Below, piece by piece: positions 43,745 through 54,772 of a stretch of DNA of 64,000 nt; position 1 is the stretch's first letter; every line of letters begins with the position of its first letter. The stretch spans positions 372,001-436,000 of the forward strand of contig NW_025407856.1 of assembly GCF_003324165.1 (NCBI RefSeq). The letters run 5' to 3'. The position numbers and the translations under genes are program-made. The DNA is from Naegleria lovaniensis (taxonomy: Eukaryota; Heterolobosea; Eutetramitea; Acrasida; Naegleriidae). Below the pieces are notes generated by a model. It saw only the letters and a program-made list of their open reading frames with translations, was not told the origin of the DNA and searched no databases.

Positions 43745-45553
43745 TCAACTCCATGGATAAAAGTTACTGAAAAGTATACATCCAATAAGGGCATAGCTTA
43801 GAAAATAAATGAGAATGAGATTAGAAACAATTTTTGAAGTGGACGTGAGAACAATGTGTGCTGAAAACCAGAAGAAAATGGGAAGTGCAGAGCTTACAAA
43901 ACGTGTCAATACTTGAATGTGCATGATGGCTAAACCTTGTAGAATGAGAGCAAGCCAATAATAAACAAATACTATCATGGACTTGTTGTTGAGATAGTAT
44001 GAAGTGGTGTCATTTGAATCATGTCGGGCTGATTGAGCACTCGATTCGCTGTGATCTTGTGTCTGTTGAGTATGAGGTTGGGAAGTTGGAGAGGTTGGTG
44101 GAAACAAGCCAAGGCTCAAAAAGAATTGCTTATTGTGACGAGCGTATTGTACAATGCCACTCAATGAAATGAAAATCTGGAATTGCAACGAGTTCATGTT
44201 GGAAAATGAACCAAGTGAAAATCATGAAAATTATTCAATTATGAAATGTCATTCGAAAAATGAAGGTTCATCATCGTGAATGTTGGGTAGTCTCCATTTC
44301 AATCATGCACTTACCACTGGAAATGCCAGCATAAAGTTTGGCACTTGTTTCAGTTCATAATACTTGAGGAACCCTACATTCCAATATTTACTCTGTACGT
44401 AACCGTAGAGATGAGGGATTGTTGACAAACACCAGGGATGAATTCGAGCAAGGTAATCCTTAAAATGAATGTTCACACTTGCAGGATGCCTTTTGGCATT
44501 GAGTGTTTCAATGATTGTTAAGGCAAGTTGATTAGATTTTTCTGTGCAAAATTGGTAGTATCCAAATGCCTGAAACGCAACATAGGGAAGCCACACCATG
44601 CTGCATCCAAATACAATATACTTGAGAAATCCCTTAATAGTGTTGAAACAATTTCTCGTCCAATCTTGTCTTTTGCTATTCTTCCACCTCAAAAACTCTT
44701 CCAGCATGAATTGAAACATGTAAAATCCAGCAAGAGCAATTCCATTGCCTCGTGTACATGTGGCAAGCGAGAAAAACAAACATGAGAGTAAGTGTCTCTT
44801 TCTCATGTGATAATACATGCCACACAATGAAAAGAGAGAAAACATGCTCTCAGTATACACGACAGACATGAAAACTGTGGCTGGATTGAATATGTAAAGA
44901 AGAGTACTCGTACGAACAAAATTTGTGTAGGCTGGATTCCTTCCAACCAGTTCCCAAGTTAGCTTGATAAACACTACCACTGATATTACAAAACAAATAT
45001 TCGAAATCAAAACGCCACTAATCATGAAAGGTGTGACTCCATGATTATTTTGTACTTGGAAGTTAGTGACAGAGGTCAGAACTGACATGAAAGGCCTCAT
45101 CACATACAGTGTCAAAGTTCTAATGGCCATTGGATAGAGAGGAAAGAAAGCAAAAAAACTCTCAAATTCATATTGACCCGTGCTTGCAATTCTCAAAAAG
45201 AAAACACCATCCCAATGAGCAAATCCTCTTCCGTAATATAAAGGATTTTCGAGAGTGTAATTAATTATTTTCATTTGATGCCCGTCTTCATTGATGTTGC
45301 CAGTAGCGTGATTGAAGAATGTATCCACATAGGAAGATGAATCATAATCTTTCACCAAATAATCCACAATGATGATCCACAAAATTATTGCAATTCTAAA
45401 CATGATAGCGACACCAGTTAATTTGAAAATTAATTTTACGAGTGTATCATTTTGTGGTTGGTGATGGTTCAAAGTATGATCGGAATCAATTTCAAGCCTT
45501 GCATGTGCTTGTTCATCATGTCGACGGGAAGCTTGATCCGACGATGATTTCAT
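43745..45553 (-). CDS. PIGV: GPI mannosyltransferase 2 (PIG-V/GPI18)
   Basis: Exons 45553-44315 and 44176-43745 (138-bp intron, phase 0) give 556 residues. PIG-V adds the second mannose to the GPI anchor in the endoplasmic reticulum using dolichol-phosphate mannose. Family blocks are clear: FAHWDGVFFLRIASTGQYEF, FFAFFPLYP, a block around IFNPATVFMSVVYTES, TRGNGIALAG, IHPWCLSTIPHLYGYVQ and KYWNVGFLKYYELKQVPN. Multiple membrane helices occur as expected. The catalytic acidic residue sits in the HWDG motif of the first luminal loop. Exon 2 carries the last helices plus a Ser/Gln/Thr-rich luminal insertion that is longer than in animals. The start is the first ATG of the frame. Confidence 0.93.
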
Positions 45554-45724
45554 TTTTCTCAACAATTCAATATGTTCAGGTTGCTCACATGCATTCTTTT
45601 AGCCACAGCTCATGAACACTTGCGAGATGTTTTTACATCAACTCTTTTGAAAGAGAGAATTATTCATCTCGCAAGATTTCATAGCCGCCGCCAAAATTTT
45701 TACAACTCTGCAAAACAGCAAAAA

Positions 45725-48700
45725 ATGAGTACGGGCATACCTACTGCAAGTTTCCTGTCATCATCGGCATCAATCCGATTACCGAATAATACGATCAATA
45801 ACAGTAACAATAATAGAAGAGTGAAATACAACTTCTTTCATCGGTTGGATCATGTGTCAACAGGATCAAATCAGGAGGAGCCCGAAAGTTTAATTGAACT
45901 TATGGAAAAAGAGGAAGAGAGAGCAAAAGAAGAAGAGGAGAAGAGAAAGCATTTTGAAGAGATTCAAAAATTGAAAGAGGAGATGGAGAGGCGAAAAATT
46001 TTGAAAGATGAATTACGGAATATGAGAGAAAAGAGAAAACAAAAAAGAGAAAAGAGAATTGCCATGAAAGTTTTACTGCTTATGAATGACGAACGAGCAC
46101 GAGAGTTAAAGCCTCAATTTTTAGAGTTTAAGCATGGAAAATTGTCTCGTTATGATGTACGTTTCGACACTTGTTGATATGGAGAATTGAGGAATTTTAT
46201 TATCGACGCAATGTCAATTATTGTTAATTTACGGATTTTTCATGAATAGTTCATGGCAGTAATGAAAGACTTTGTTTTAAAATATTCAGAAAAGGATTTT
46301 GGTTCACTGGCTGAGCCTCCTGGAAATTCCATGGACGACGATACCGGTACAGGGTTGACATATACTGAGTATTTTCAAAACTCTTCAGAAGATGAAAGAA
46401 ACTTGGTACTTAATTTATGTGAGCTATTTAATGAAATTGACTTTGCAGGAGAAAAATACATCACTTGGGATGATTTCATGTCCTATTTGCTCGATGCTGT
46501 ATCTGATCAAACAACAAAAGAGGATCAAATCAAAGAGGTAAGGATTTAATCATTGACGAGGAAACAATGTGACAACTGAATATTTTGTTGTCAATCAACA
46601 CATAGTATGGTCTTTCGTTTGCTTCACCTGGCACAGAAATTGATGATGCCATTAAGAAAGTTTGCTATTTTGAAAATTGGGATAAAATTGTGACATGTGG
46701 TAAAACGAAACGATGTCGAATATATGAAGCAAACGATCTTTCTGTGGTGGCATCACTTCCAGACCATGATGGAGCCATTCTCCATGCAGAATACTTACCG
46801 GGCCCGTATGACCTACTTGTGACAAGTTCTGCAGATTTATCAGTGCGATTTTGGAATGCATCGCGGCTAGAATTTGATCTTGAATATATGGAACAACTGG
46901 ACGCAACACAGACAGCTCTAAAGTTTTATCCTCGAAATAATATATTATTTAGTGCTTCCAGAACTGGAGATCTTACCTATTGGATTCATGGCACTCCACC
47001 CAATGACTACAGGAAGAAGACTCACTTGGAAAAGATGGTGGGGATTGGAAATACTCCAAAATATCAAAAGCAACAAAATCAAAATAGCTCAAAAGAAATA
47101 TTCTATCAGAGTAGGAGAGTTAATGTTCATACTGATGTTATTACTGATATGATCACACTTCCAAATGACAATAGGTTAGTGACATCTTCGCTCGACTCCA
47201 CCATAAAAATATTTGACATTGAAAAGGAGGTCAAAGTGAAGGAATTTCTTGGCCATACTAAGGGAGTGGTTTCCATTGCCTGGAAAAACGAGTACCATTT
47301 TCTAATCAGTGCGGGTGCTGAGCGGGAGCCGCTGGTATGGATTGCCAACGTTGAAAATCGTTCTCCATTTAGATTGAGAGATCAAAGAAGCCCACACCAG
47401 CACTCATTGATTGGAGTTTGGGCAGTTCCAAACACGCCACAAATTATTAGCGCAGACCATAGAGGTCTAATTAAGATTTGGGACATTCGAACACATAGAT
47501 GCTCTCAAACCATATACACCGAGCAAAATGTTCCCAAGACTGACTTTCAAAACTTTTACCTTAATTCATTCACATATGTGCCAGCTCGTAAACAGATTGT
47601 GACAGCTGGTCGAACATTGAAGGTGTATGAATATGAGAGAACTGAAAAACCAAAAGGCTCCGATGACTATCCATATTTTGTTCGCTTTACAATCCAACAA
47701 ATTTTCACTTCATGACATGTTCAAGAAAAGGAGTGAAAATATGGGATGCCTTAAGCGGAGCATGTTCAAAAAGTTTCAGAGACTTGGCGAGCTGTGATAT
47801 CACAACTGCATGCATTGATGACAGAGGAAGAAAATTCATTGTAGGGACTCATGTTGGAGAAATTCTTGCTTTTAATTTTACCAATGCAAGCCTGGTAAAA
47901 TCCATACCGTTATTCGATTCTGAAATTACCAGTATTACCTACTGTGATGATGGCTCCAAGTGCATCGTAGCAACTTCAGCAGAAGGAGAGGTTGCTACTG
48001 TGTTGGATCGACCAAGCTATGAAACAAGGGTTTTCAAGCATACACACAAACATGAAGTCAAGTGTTGTTCGTTCTCGAGAACCTATGCACTCACTGTAAC
48101 AGGAGATTCAGCATCAAATTGTTATCTTTGGGACATGAAAAACTATTCCAAAATTGCAGAAATTAAGGGTCAAGGAGGTGAAATCACTGCACTTTGTTTT
48201 ATAGGCGTATTGCCTGCTTTTATAGCTGCAGAAAACACTGGACGTCTCATCATGTACACAACACGACCATACTATTCGCCCAATATTGCTGTCCTTCAGT
48301 GGTACAACGAGTCCAAGTCTTCAGAAAGCAGCCCCAAAAAAGAGGAAGATACTATTATTCATTCTGAAACAATGACCACTCCTTTCATAACTGAAAATCC
48401 TTCCCTGACCATCACACCTTGCTCTTCTCAAGGTTTTAGATCGGCATACATCAACAATGACAAACCACAGCCACGAAAAGAGGAAAATGGTTTTGTAAAT
48501 AATTATCCTGTCACTGCACTGAGTATGATTTTAACACAAACAAGTTGATCACTGGAGATGAAAAGGGATACATTTGCGTTTATAACTTGGAACCAATTAT
48601 TGAGATGGCCCAAATAAGACTCTCTTCCAGAATGCTCTCCAACCAAAAAGTTCCATTAAGCGAGGTTGCCAAAATGAAACCAGAGAAATTGGCTCAATGG

Positions 48701-49483
48701 AAGGCACACAATGAAGCTGTTACGAAAATACAAGCTATAAGAGAACCAAATTGTATCATAACTTCCTCTCTCGATTGTTGTTCCATGATTTGGACAATGG
48801 GAGGAGAATTGATGGATTCTCTCAGACAAGAAACTAAAGAATGGAACGATACTGAATTTGACAAGATCATGGATGACACCTCCATCAATAACCCAAAACC
48901 TTTCAACTTTCCCATCAACCTTGAAGAGCGACGTAAAGAAGATGCTCTCACAGTTTCAGGTGTCATTGAGAAAATTACGAAACAGCTTCGATTAATTGGC
49001 ATTTGGAAATCTACCTCAAAGGAAAGAAAACACACCAAAAAAGATGTCAATTCATTGCTTAATCAATTAGAGAGGACAGTATCACAAGGATCTTTTTCGT
49101 TCAGTTTTCGAAGGAGTCCACTTGCAAGCCCTTCTGTCTCTTCCACTCTTGTACAAAGTGGCAATTTATTCACTGCTGCCTTAGACAAGAGTCGACAACA
49201 ATCGCCAGTGAAATCTCATCCCAAGACTGATGCACCTGAACTTCAATTCAGGGTTCCTGTAAATCCTCGCTCCACCTCTCCCATCTCTACCCTGTCTCCC
49301 ATTCCTTCTTCTGGTACCATTAACAACCAAATGTTCCTCAAACGAAAACCCCAAAATCAACGTTATGAACCCTCTCGATCTGAGTCACCAAACTTTTTTA
49401 TTGAGAGACGTCCCAATACAACAAGTTCTATTAGTAAGGCGAGAAAAAAGCCAATCATGTCCATCTCTAGCATGAATCGATAG
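45725..49483 (+). CDS. EF-hand/WD40-repeat protein, WDR49/EFCAB8-like (two frame breaks)
   Basis: Exons 45725-46156, 46250-46537 and 46606 onward; about 1199 residues if two lost bases are allowed. A charged coiled coil (EEERAKEEEEKRKHFEEIQK) comes first, then an EF-hand-like segment (LCELFNEIDFAGEKYITWDD), then WD40 repeats from about residue 250 (LVTSSADLSVRFWNA, LVTSSLDSTIKIFDI, IISADHRGLIKIWDI). The frame ends at 47715 but the propeller continues at once in the next frame (TCSRKGVKIWDALSG), and again breaks near 48525, where YDFNTNKLITGDEKG continues it. Adding one base at each point restores all blades. The Ser/Pro-rich tail follows. WDR49/WDR64/EFCAB8 relatives are tied to cilia or flagella in animals. 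A start at 45572 in the same frame is possible; 45725 has the better A-rich context. Confidence 0.75.
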
Positions 49484-49764
49484 GTTCAACAAAAAAAATG
49501 GAATCAAAACAACCAATATCATTCCAGACGAACAGATTCTCTCGAACAATTCACTCGAATTTTCCAAGTTTGACTCATTCCAACAATTTCCATATCTACA
49601 AGAGAGACAATTGTTTTGGCTCATTTATGGAATTATTCAATTGCAACTGTAACAAAAGAAGTCAATTAAGATCAACACGTCTATAAAAGGAAACATAAAA
49701 AAAATTCAATACATCCATAAAAGGGTCTAAACACTTGCTGCTTACAAAAAACAATAACAAAAAA

Positions 49765-50524
49765 ATGGCTCCACGATCAATTCCTCAAACCTGTGCTGAA
49801 CTTAAATCCTCTGCCTCTCGCTCTGTTCTCATCACTGTAACCCCTGATACCCATCTCGATAAATGTTTGATGGCCATGGTTGAAAATGATGTAAGTGTTT
49901 TGTACAAATACGTATCATTGTTTACTTCCGATTTCTGTAATGTGTTTTTGTGTGATCATTTGATGATGATTCTTGCTACGACCAATTCTCATGATGGATT
50001 TGATTGATAATAACCACAGGTCAGACACTTGATTGTTGTTGAAAGTGAACAAAGTAAGAAGATTGTGGGTCTTATTTCCGAACGGTAAGTTCACATCTTG
50101 TACTACTATGCTTACGAATGTGCTTATTTGTTGAAATCATACTTTTGGTAATAAATTGATGAACCATAGAGATATCCGTCTTGCCATCGGAAGCCCACTC
50201 ATTCATAAAGATATGGATATTAAACAAGAAATTGATGAATTTGCAAAGCAATTGGCATCTACCATCATGACAAGATCTGTAATCTCTGTTAAGGAGAATG
50301 ATTCAGTCTTGGAGGCTGCAAAGGTTTGTTTTTCAATGAATGATTTGTTACGTAACTTCCATTTTGAACTTGCTCATCCGTAATGTGTAAACTCCGTATA
50401 GATGATGAGAGTATCAAGAATTGGAGCTTTGCCTATTGTTGACGATAACGACAACGTTGTTGGTATTATTACACGTACCGATATGCTGGATCAATTGATT
50501 CGAGTGTTGGATCAGGAACAATAA
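49765..50524 (+). CDS. CBS-pair domain protein
   Basis: Four exons, 49765-49890, 50020-50084, 50170-50323 and 50402-50524, give 155 residues. Two CBS motifs fill the protein: SVLITVTPDTHLDKCLMAMV with VRHLIVVESEQSKKIVGLIS, and SVISVKENDSVLEAAKMMRV with IGALPIVDDNDNVVGIITRT. CBS pairs bind adenosine nucleotides and report energy state, alone or as regulatory units. Here there is no attached enzyme, similar to stand-alone mitochondrial CBSX proteins of plants and to bacterial ones. No obvious targeting peptide is seen. The introns are 129, 85 and 78 bp; the first interrupts the first CBS motif. The ATG follows an A-run. Confidence 0.9.
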
Positions 50525-50753
50525 TTTCTCAAAAAATTAACTCCACACCAACAATTAGTAATAAAAACTTGATATCTGTTTAATTATTTGTCAAGTAGCA
50601 TAAAAAAGTTCAATTCTCGCATTTTAGAAATACATGTAGGAACAAATTTACATAAGTGGGTTTTTACCTTTTTCGTCCGCGACTCATGCATATGATATTT
50701 AAATAGAAACAAATGGGTATTGCAAAGTCAATCAAAAAAAATCAAAAAACAAC

Positions 50754-51065
50754 ATGGTCAACTCACGTAAAGAAGACATTCCAGACTTTCTTATCAACGA
50801 CCCAAAGCCATCCAAAGAGAAATCCAAGCTGACAGTGCTGGTGAAAAACCCCTACACGGCTACCGTTTCCAATGAGGGAACGCTCCAAGATAAGGAATTA
50901 TCTCAAATGCAGAAAGGTATTAAGGAAGTGAAGGATATCTTTGTGGGACCAACCACTGAGAAAGAACTTAGGCAGGATGAGTCAACAACGTCACAGTCGT
51001 CAGGTCTCTTGGGCACTGTGTTGGGTTTCATTACTGGTTCAAACGCAAAGGAAGAAGAAAAATAA
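50754..51065 (+). CDS. Small hydrophilic hypothetical protein
   Basis: A 103-residue intronless ORF with an ATG in the typical A-rich context. It is Lys/Glu/Ser-rich with a weakly hydrophobic segment near the end (SGLLGTVLGFITGSNA) that could be a short amphipathic or membrane-associating helix. The order TVLVKNPYTATVSNEGTL looks strand-like. No family recognised. Supported by length, clean start context, codon use like its neighbours, and its own 190-bp flanks. Confidence 0.55.
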   Translation: MVNSRKEDIPDFLINDPKPSKEKSKLTVLVKNPYTATVSNEGTLQDKELSQMQKGIKEVKDIFVGPTTEKELRQDESTTSQSSGLLGTVLGFITGSNAKEEEK

Positions 51066-51251
51066 TTCGTGCAATAAAAATTTAAGTGATGTTAAATTAA
51101 TTGCATTGTGAGAAGTATTATTAAATTTACAATATTTGAAAATAAATTAATTTGTTGAAATAAATAGTTCAATAGTTCCAGGTTAATTTTGTACGATAGT
51201 ATGAGGATATCATGACTCATCAAATAATTCTTAATAATACTAATAAGAATC

Positions 51252-52379
51252 TTATTTCACTGTCTCCATTTTCGAATGTTCATGATGTTCATTGTCATGT
51301 TCGCTGTAAGAATAGATTTTTGCAAATGATTTAGCAGTCTTGAAATTAATGTGTTCATTGCTGTGGTCTTTTCCCCAATAAATTTTCGAACATCCTGAGC
51401 ATCTATAAAAGCTAGAATAAAGATTATAAACACTAGGATAGACAAGGTTCTTAATAGACTCTTTTTCAACTTGATAAATAGAATGGTTACATTGAATGCA
51501 TATTGTAAATATTCGGTCCTCTTCAAATTCAATTTTGAAAAAGTTGACAACCTCATTAATCATGTCACGAAAGTTACGGCCTTTCACGAAATAATAGACA
51601 TATCCATCGGTTGGATATGAATCATCATCTGCATTATTTTCGTCTTGATCTTCTTCGTCAATTTCTTCAAATTCCTCAAAATCTTCTCTGTTAAATTCGA
51701 GACCTTGTTCTCTGTAAATTTGCTCCAATTCTTGCATTTCTCTTTCATGATCACGAGAAACGTCTCCTTTCAAAGCATCTGATTTCTCCTCTTGTTGTTG
51801 ATTCAATAATTTCCTTTCTTGGTACTTTTTCTTTTTCAATTCATTTTCTTTCCTTTGATAACCTAGTTGATTAATCAAGGTTCTATTTTTGGTTAATATT
51901 ATTCTATTCTCTGTTCGAGCAATGTACAACATGTAGTTAGTATTCATGTTAGCATCATAATAAGCATCTCCTCCCATCATTCTAATGTGCTTTGCAACTC
52001 TTCCTAATGTTGCATCACACACAAATTTCAATTCAATTCCCTTTTTTCGGAGAATACTCTCAGGTACATAATATTCATCAAACTTTTGTGGCTTTTTCAC
52101 TCTCTTCTTTGAAATTTCTGAGGAATGTGTTGAATCCATGGAGGTTGATGATGATGATGAAGAGGTTTTCAGTTGTTCTTCATCTGTAATCTTTTGATGG
52201 ATAATGTTGTTGTTATTATTATTATTATTGGTTTGATGTTCTTCTTCATCGGAATGAAAACCGTTGATTCCGTTTGTGGTCCGAGAGGTTGCAGTGGTTG
52301 ATCTACTCGCATTGTCATCTTTGCAGGTTGATTCACGGTCGTTGCTGCGATCATGATCGTTCGTTATTGATTCCACCAT
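51252..52379 (-). CDS. Mut7-C RNase-domain protein (PIN-like plus zinc ribbon)
   Basis: A 375-residue protein. Residues about 116-180 carry the PIN-like start of the Mut7-C domain: KFVCDATLGRVAKHIRMMGG, then TENRIILTKNR. A zinc ribbon with CIQC and CSGC pairs closes the domain near 291-330 (FYRCSGCSKIYWGKDHS). Between them is an unusually long, highly charged insertion of about 100 residues (FEEFEEIDEEDQDE). The first 100 residues are Asn/Ser/Asp-rich, with a run of eight Asn. Mut7-C occurs at the end of the worm exonuclease MUT-7 and alone in bacteria; it is predicted to cut RNA. No 3'-5' exonuclease domain is attached here. ATG follows T/A-rich DNA; divergent with RPC4, 160 bases apart. Confidence 0.85.
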   Translation of the reverse strand: MVESITNDHDRSNDRESTCKDDNASRSTTATSRTTNGINGFHSDEEEHQTNNNNNNNNIIHQKITDEEQLKTSSSSSSTSMDSTHSSEISKKRVKKPQKFDEYYVPESILRKKGIELKFVCDATLGRVAKHIRMMGGDAYYDANMNTNYMLYIARTENRIILTKNRTLINQLGYQRKENELKKKKYQERKLLNQQQEEKSDALKGDVSRDHEREMQELEQIYREQGLEFNREDFEEFEEIDEEDQDENNADDDSYPTDGYVYYFVKGRNFRDMINEVVNFFKIEFEEDRIFTICIQCNHSIYQVEKESIKNLVYPSVYNLYSSFYRCSGCSKIYWGKDHSNEHINFKTAKSFAKIYSYSEHDNEHHEHSKMETVK

Positions 52380-52539
52380 TTTTTTTAAATTATATTTGAT
52401 TAAACATTATTATCCAAAGAGTTCAACTACCATTTTGCATTCTCTATATCCCGAACCCTCGCTATGAATACTTTTTCGTGGATCTATGTTGCAATTAAAC
52501 TGCGCAATTCTTGGATTCAATAATTTAATTCACAAAAAA

Positions 52540-53754
52540 ATGTCCTTTCAAACACCGAATGATGATGATGATATGATTGGTCATCGTCCTCTCAACAACA
52601 ACCATCATCCTCACAAACACAGAAAAAGACAGTCGTGTATGATGCTTCTCGGTTATTGGCAAAACCTACAACGTCTGCAACGGCTTCATCATCGGGTGTT
52701 GCATCTGCATCCAATATCACCACAGCTCCCTCATCATCATCACAACCACAAAGGCTTCAATCGATACTTCCTCCGAGAAATATTGATAAACCAACACAAC
52801 ATTACAAGACAAGTTCAACTAGTATGAATTTTACACCTAATTTTAAACCTAAACCCATTAAAACGGAAGATTCCTCGAAAGATGATATTAATTTGGATGT
52901 TTTTATGGGACAAGCCTCTAATCAAACTGGAAAACGAAAACCTGCATATAACAAACCAAGTACTAAAGCATAATGAACAAGGCTACTACTTTTAACTTGG
53001 TCACTGGAATTACTCCAAGTTCAAGTTTTTCATCGGGATTTGGTGGAATTGATATTGGTGGCGGCTTTGAACATACATCAACAAGTGGAATGAATCTAAC
53101 AGCAAGTGGTTTTGACGCTCCAAAAGAGGACGAAGATGATGATGCCATGATGGAACGAGAATTGAACAGGAGGAAAAATTTATTTAAAGGAATTAAACAA
53201 CCTCCAACTGTTTTACCATTCAACGAGGAGGCCTTCTTGAGGGCAGAGGCACAACGAGCCCAATCCGTGGAGAGACAGGCCATTGAGGATTCTATCGATG
53301 AACTTCAACAAAGTCTTTTTAAGAGTAATGGTGAGGCACTCATGTCTGAAGATCAATTATTCTTTATTCAACTTCCTTCTAAAATTCCATACATGGATGC
53401 AGCTGAAAGAAAACGACAACAAGCTCAAGAAAAGAAGCTGTATCAACAAGTGTCGACGATGCAGAAAATATTTGGACACAACCCTTTGAAAATACTCTTG
53501 CCAAAGTGCCAAGCGGTCTCGTTGGAGAAATGGTCATTTATAAGAGTGGAAAAGTGAAATTGAAACTAGGAGAAGTAGTGTTAGACGTGTTTCCAGGAAG
53601 TGAATTTAGTTTTCCTGAACATGTTGCCTGTATAGACATTGCAGATAAGGACAAACAAGGTAATTGCCACATTCTTGGAAATATTGCAAAACGATTTTCA
53701 TGCGTACCTGATGTGGATTATTTATTGCACCGAGAAGACACAACCAAGCCCTAA
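52540..53754 (+). CDS. RPC4: RNA polymerase III subunit RPC4 (three frame breaks)
   Basis: Four successive open frames together read as one 405-residue protein. From the ATG at 52540: a short acidic/His-rich start, a Ser/Thr-rich linker (KPTTSATASSSG), a middle region (MNKATTFNLVTG...), and the conserved RPC4 C-terminus QLFFIQLPSKIP, PSGLVGEMVIYKSGKVKLKL, PGSEFSFPEHVACID and KRFSCVPDVDYLL. RPC4 (Rpc53) with RPC5 forms a TFIIF-like part of Pol III needed for termination and reinitiation. Each junction (near 52622, 52969 and 53452) is repaired by adding one base, and no GT-AG intron fits the last one. Because the gene is essential, sequence indels are more likely than loss of function. Confidence 0.75.
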
Positions 53755-53862
53755 AGTTTATCATGAAAACTACATTCAAATAATTTTAAATTATTTATGA
53801 AAACTTATTTACCTTCAAGAATGAATTTATGATTCCTTTACACAATCCAAATACTTTAAAAA

Positions 53863-54588
53863 ATGTCACCATTCACATTCCTTCTCATTTCCATTCTTTC
53901 CTCTTGCTATCTCTATTACTTAATCGTGGTAAGATTAGAAAGCTTTTCCCCTCGTTCCCGAATTGTTCCGTACAAGGAAGAAGGTTTCTGTGGCATGGAT
54001 GGAAAGTATTACAACACGAGTCTCACTGCCGAAGAAGAACAAGCACCAGGTGCTCTCGAATCCTCATTCTCTCTCAACTCCATCATGCACAAAGGACCTT
54101 GCGGAATTTGTTCCAATCCACACGATTACGAAATTTACAAATCCACACGATTGACCTTGACTCGAACGGCAACATTATGTGCCGCTTCGTATTTACTTTT
54201 AGGAGAAACTTCATCTCGACTCTGTATGAAACATTTAACGAATTTAACAGATTCATGTGTCGAGTGTTGGATTTCGAATATTCAATGCACGACTGCACAA
54301 TGTGCTCCGATTTGTGTCAAGTATTTTGTCCAGCACGTGTTATGGAAGAATGTGGTGTCGTCATTCTATGGATTTCAATCGCACGAGAATGTGAAGAAGA
54401 ACAACTTGGAAGAGAATTCGGAACAACAACAATTCGGAAAAACAGTCCAATTGAATCCATGTTATCAATGTGATGAAATTCAATGTGGACCTGCCTTTAA
54501 AAAGTGTTCGGGATTGAATCGAAGAAATGCTGGATTTGTGACAGATATTGACAGACCAGAGGAAGAAATTTGGAAGAGAAATCCATGA
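53863..54588 (+). CDS. Secreted or lysosomal Cys-rich protein
   Basis: A 241-residue intronless protein. The first 22 residues (MSPFTFLLISILSSCYLYYL) look like a signal peptide or signal anchor. The mature part holds about 17 Cys residues, arranged as CGIC, CVEC, CYQC and singles, typical of disulfide-bonded extracellular domains, and an NLTDSC glycosylation-type site. The tail reads GPAFKKCSGLNRRNAGFVTD and DIDRPEEEIWKR. No family is recognised with certainty. Start context is A-rich. An overlapping frame (53829-54473) is a shadow. Confidence 0.6.
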   Translation: MSPFTFLLISILSSCYLYYLIVVRLESFSPRSRIVPYKEEGFCGMDGKYYNTSLTAEEEQAPGALESSFSLNSIMHKGPCGICSNPHDYEIYKSTRLTLTRTATLCAASYLLLGETSSRLCMKHLTNLTDSCVECWISNIQCTTAQCAPICVKYFVQHVLWKNVVSSFYGFQSHENVKKNNLEENSEQQQFGKTVQLNPCYQCDEIQCGPAFKKCSGLNRRNAGFVTDIDRPEEEIWKRNP

Positions 54589-54772
54589 TGATGATGATGA
54601 ATTAATTTATTCATTTATTTATGCAATGATCCAAAAAGGTGTGCCATTATGAATACAAGTGGACCACTCATGACGATTGATTTTTTGTTGTTGATGATTA
54701 AATCATTTGATGGAATGAAATTGCGCCAAAAATTTACAATAATGAAATAGTTGAAAAAAATTTTGGACTCAC

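Noticed and set aside
47690-48560. Canonical -1 ribosomal slippery heptamers at the WD40 gene breaks
   Set aside because: No X-XXY-YYZ heptamer lies in the zero frame at either site, so programmed slippage lacks its usual signal.
53380-53520. An intron explaining the last RPC4 frame break
   Set aside because: The only nearby GT-AG pair is 15 bases and does not restore the frame, whereas one added base does.
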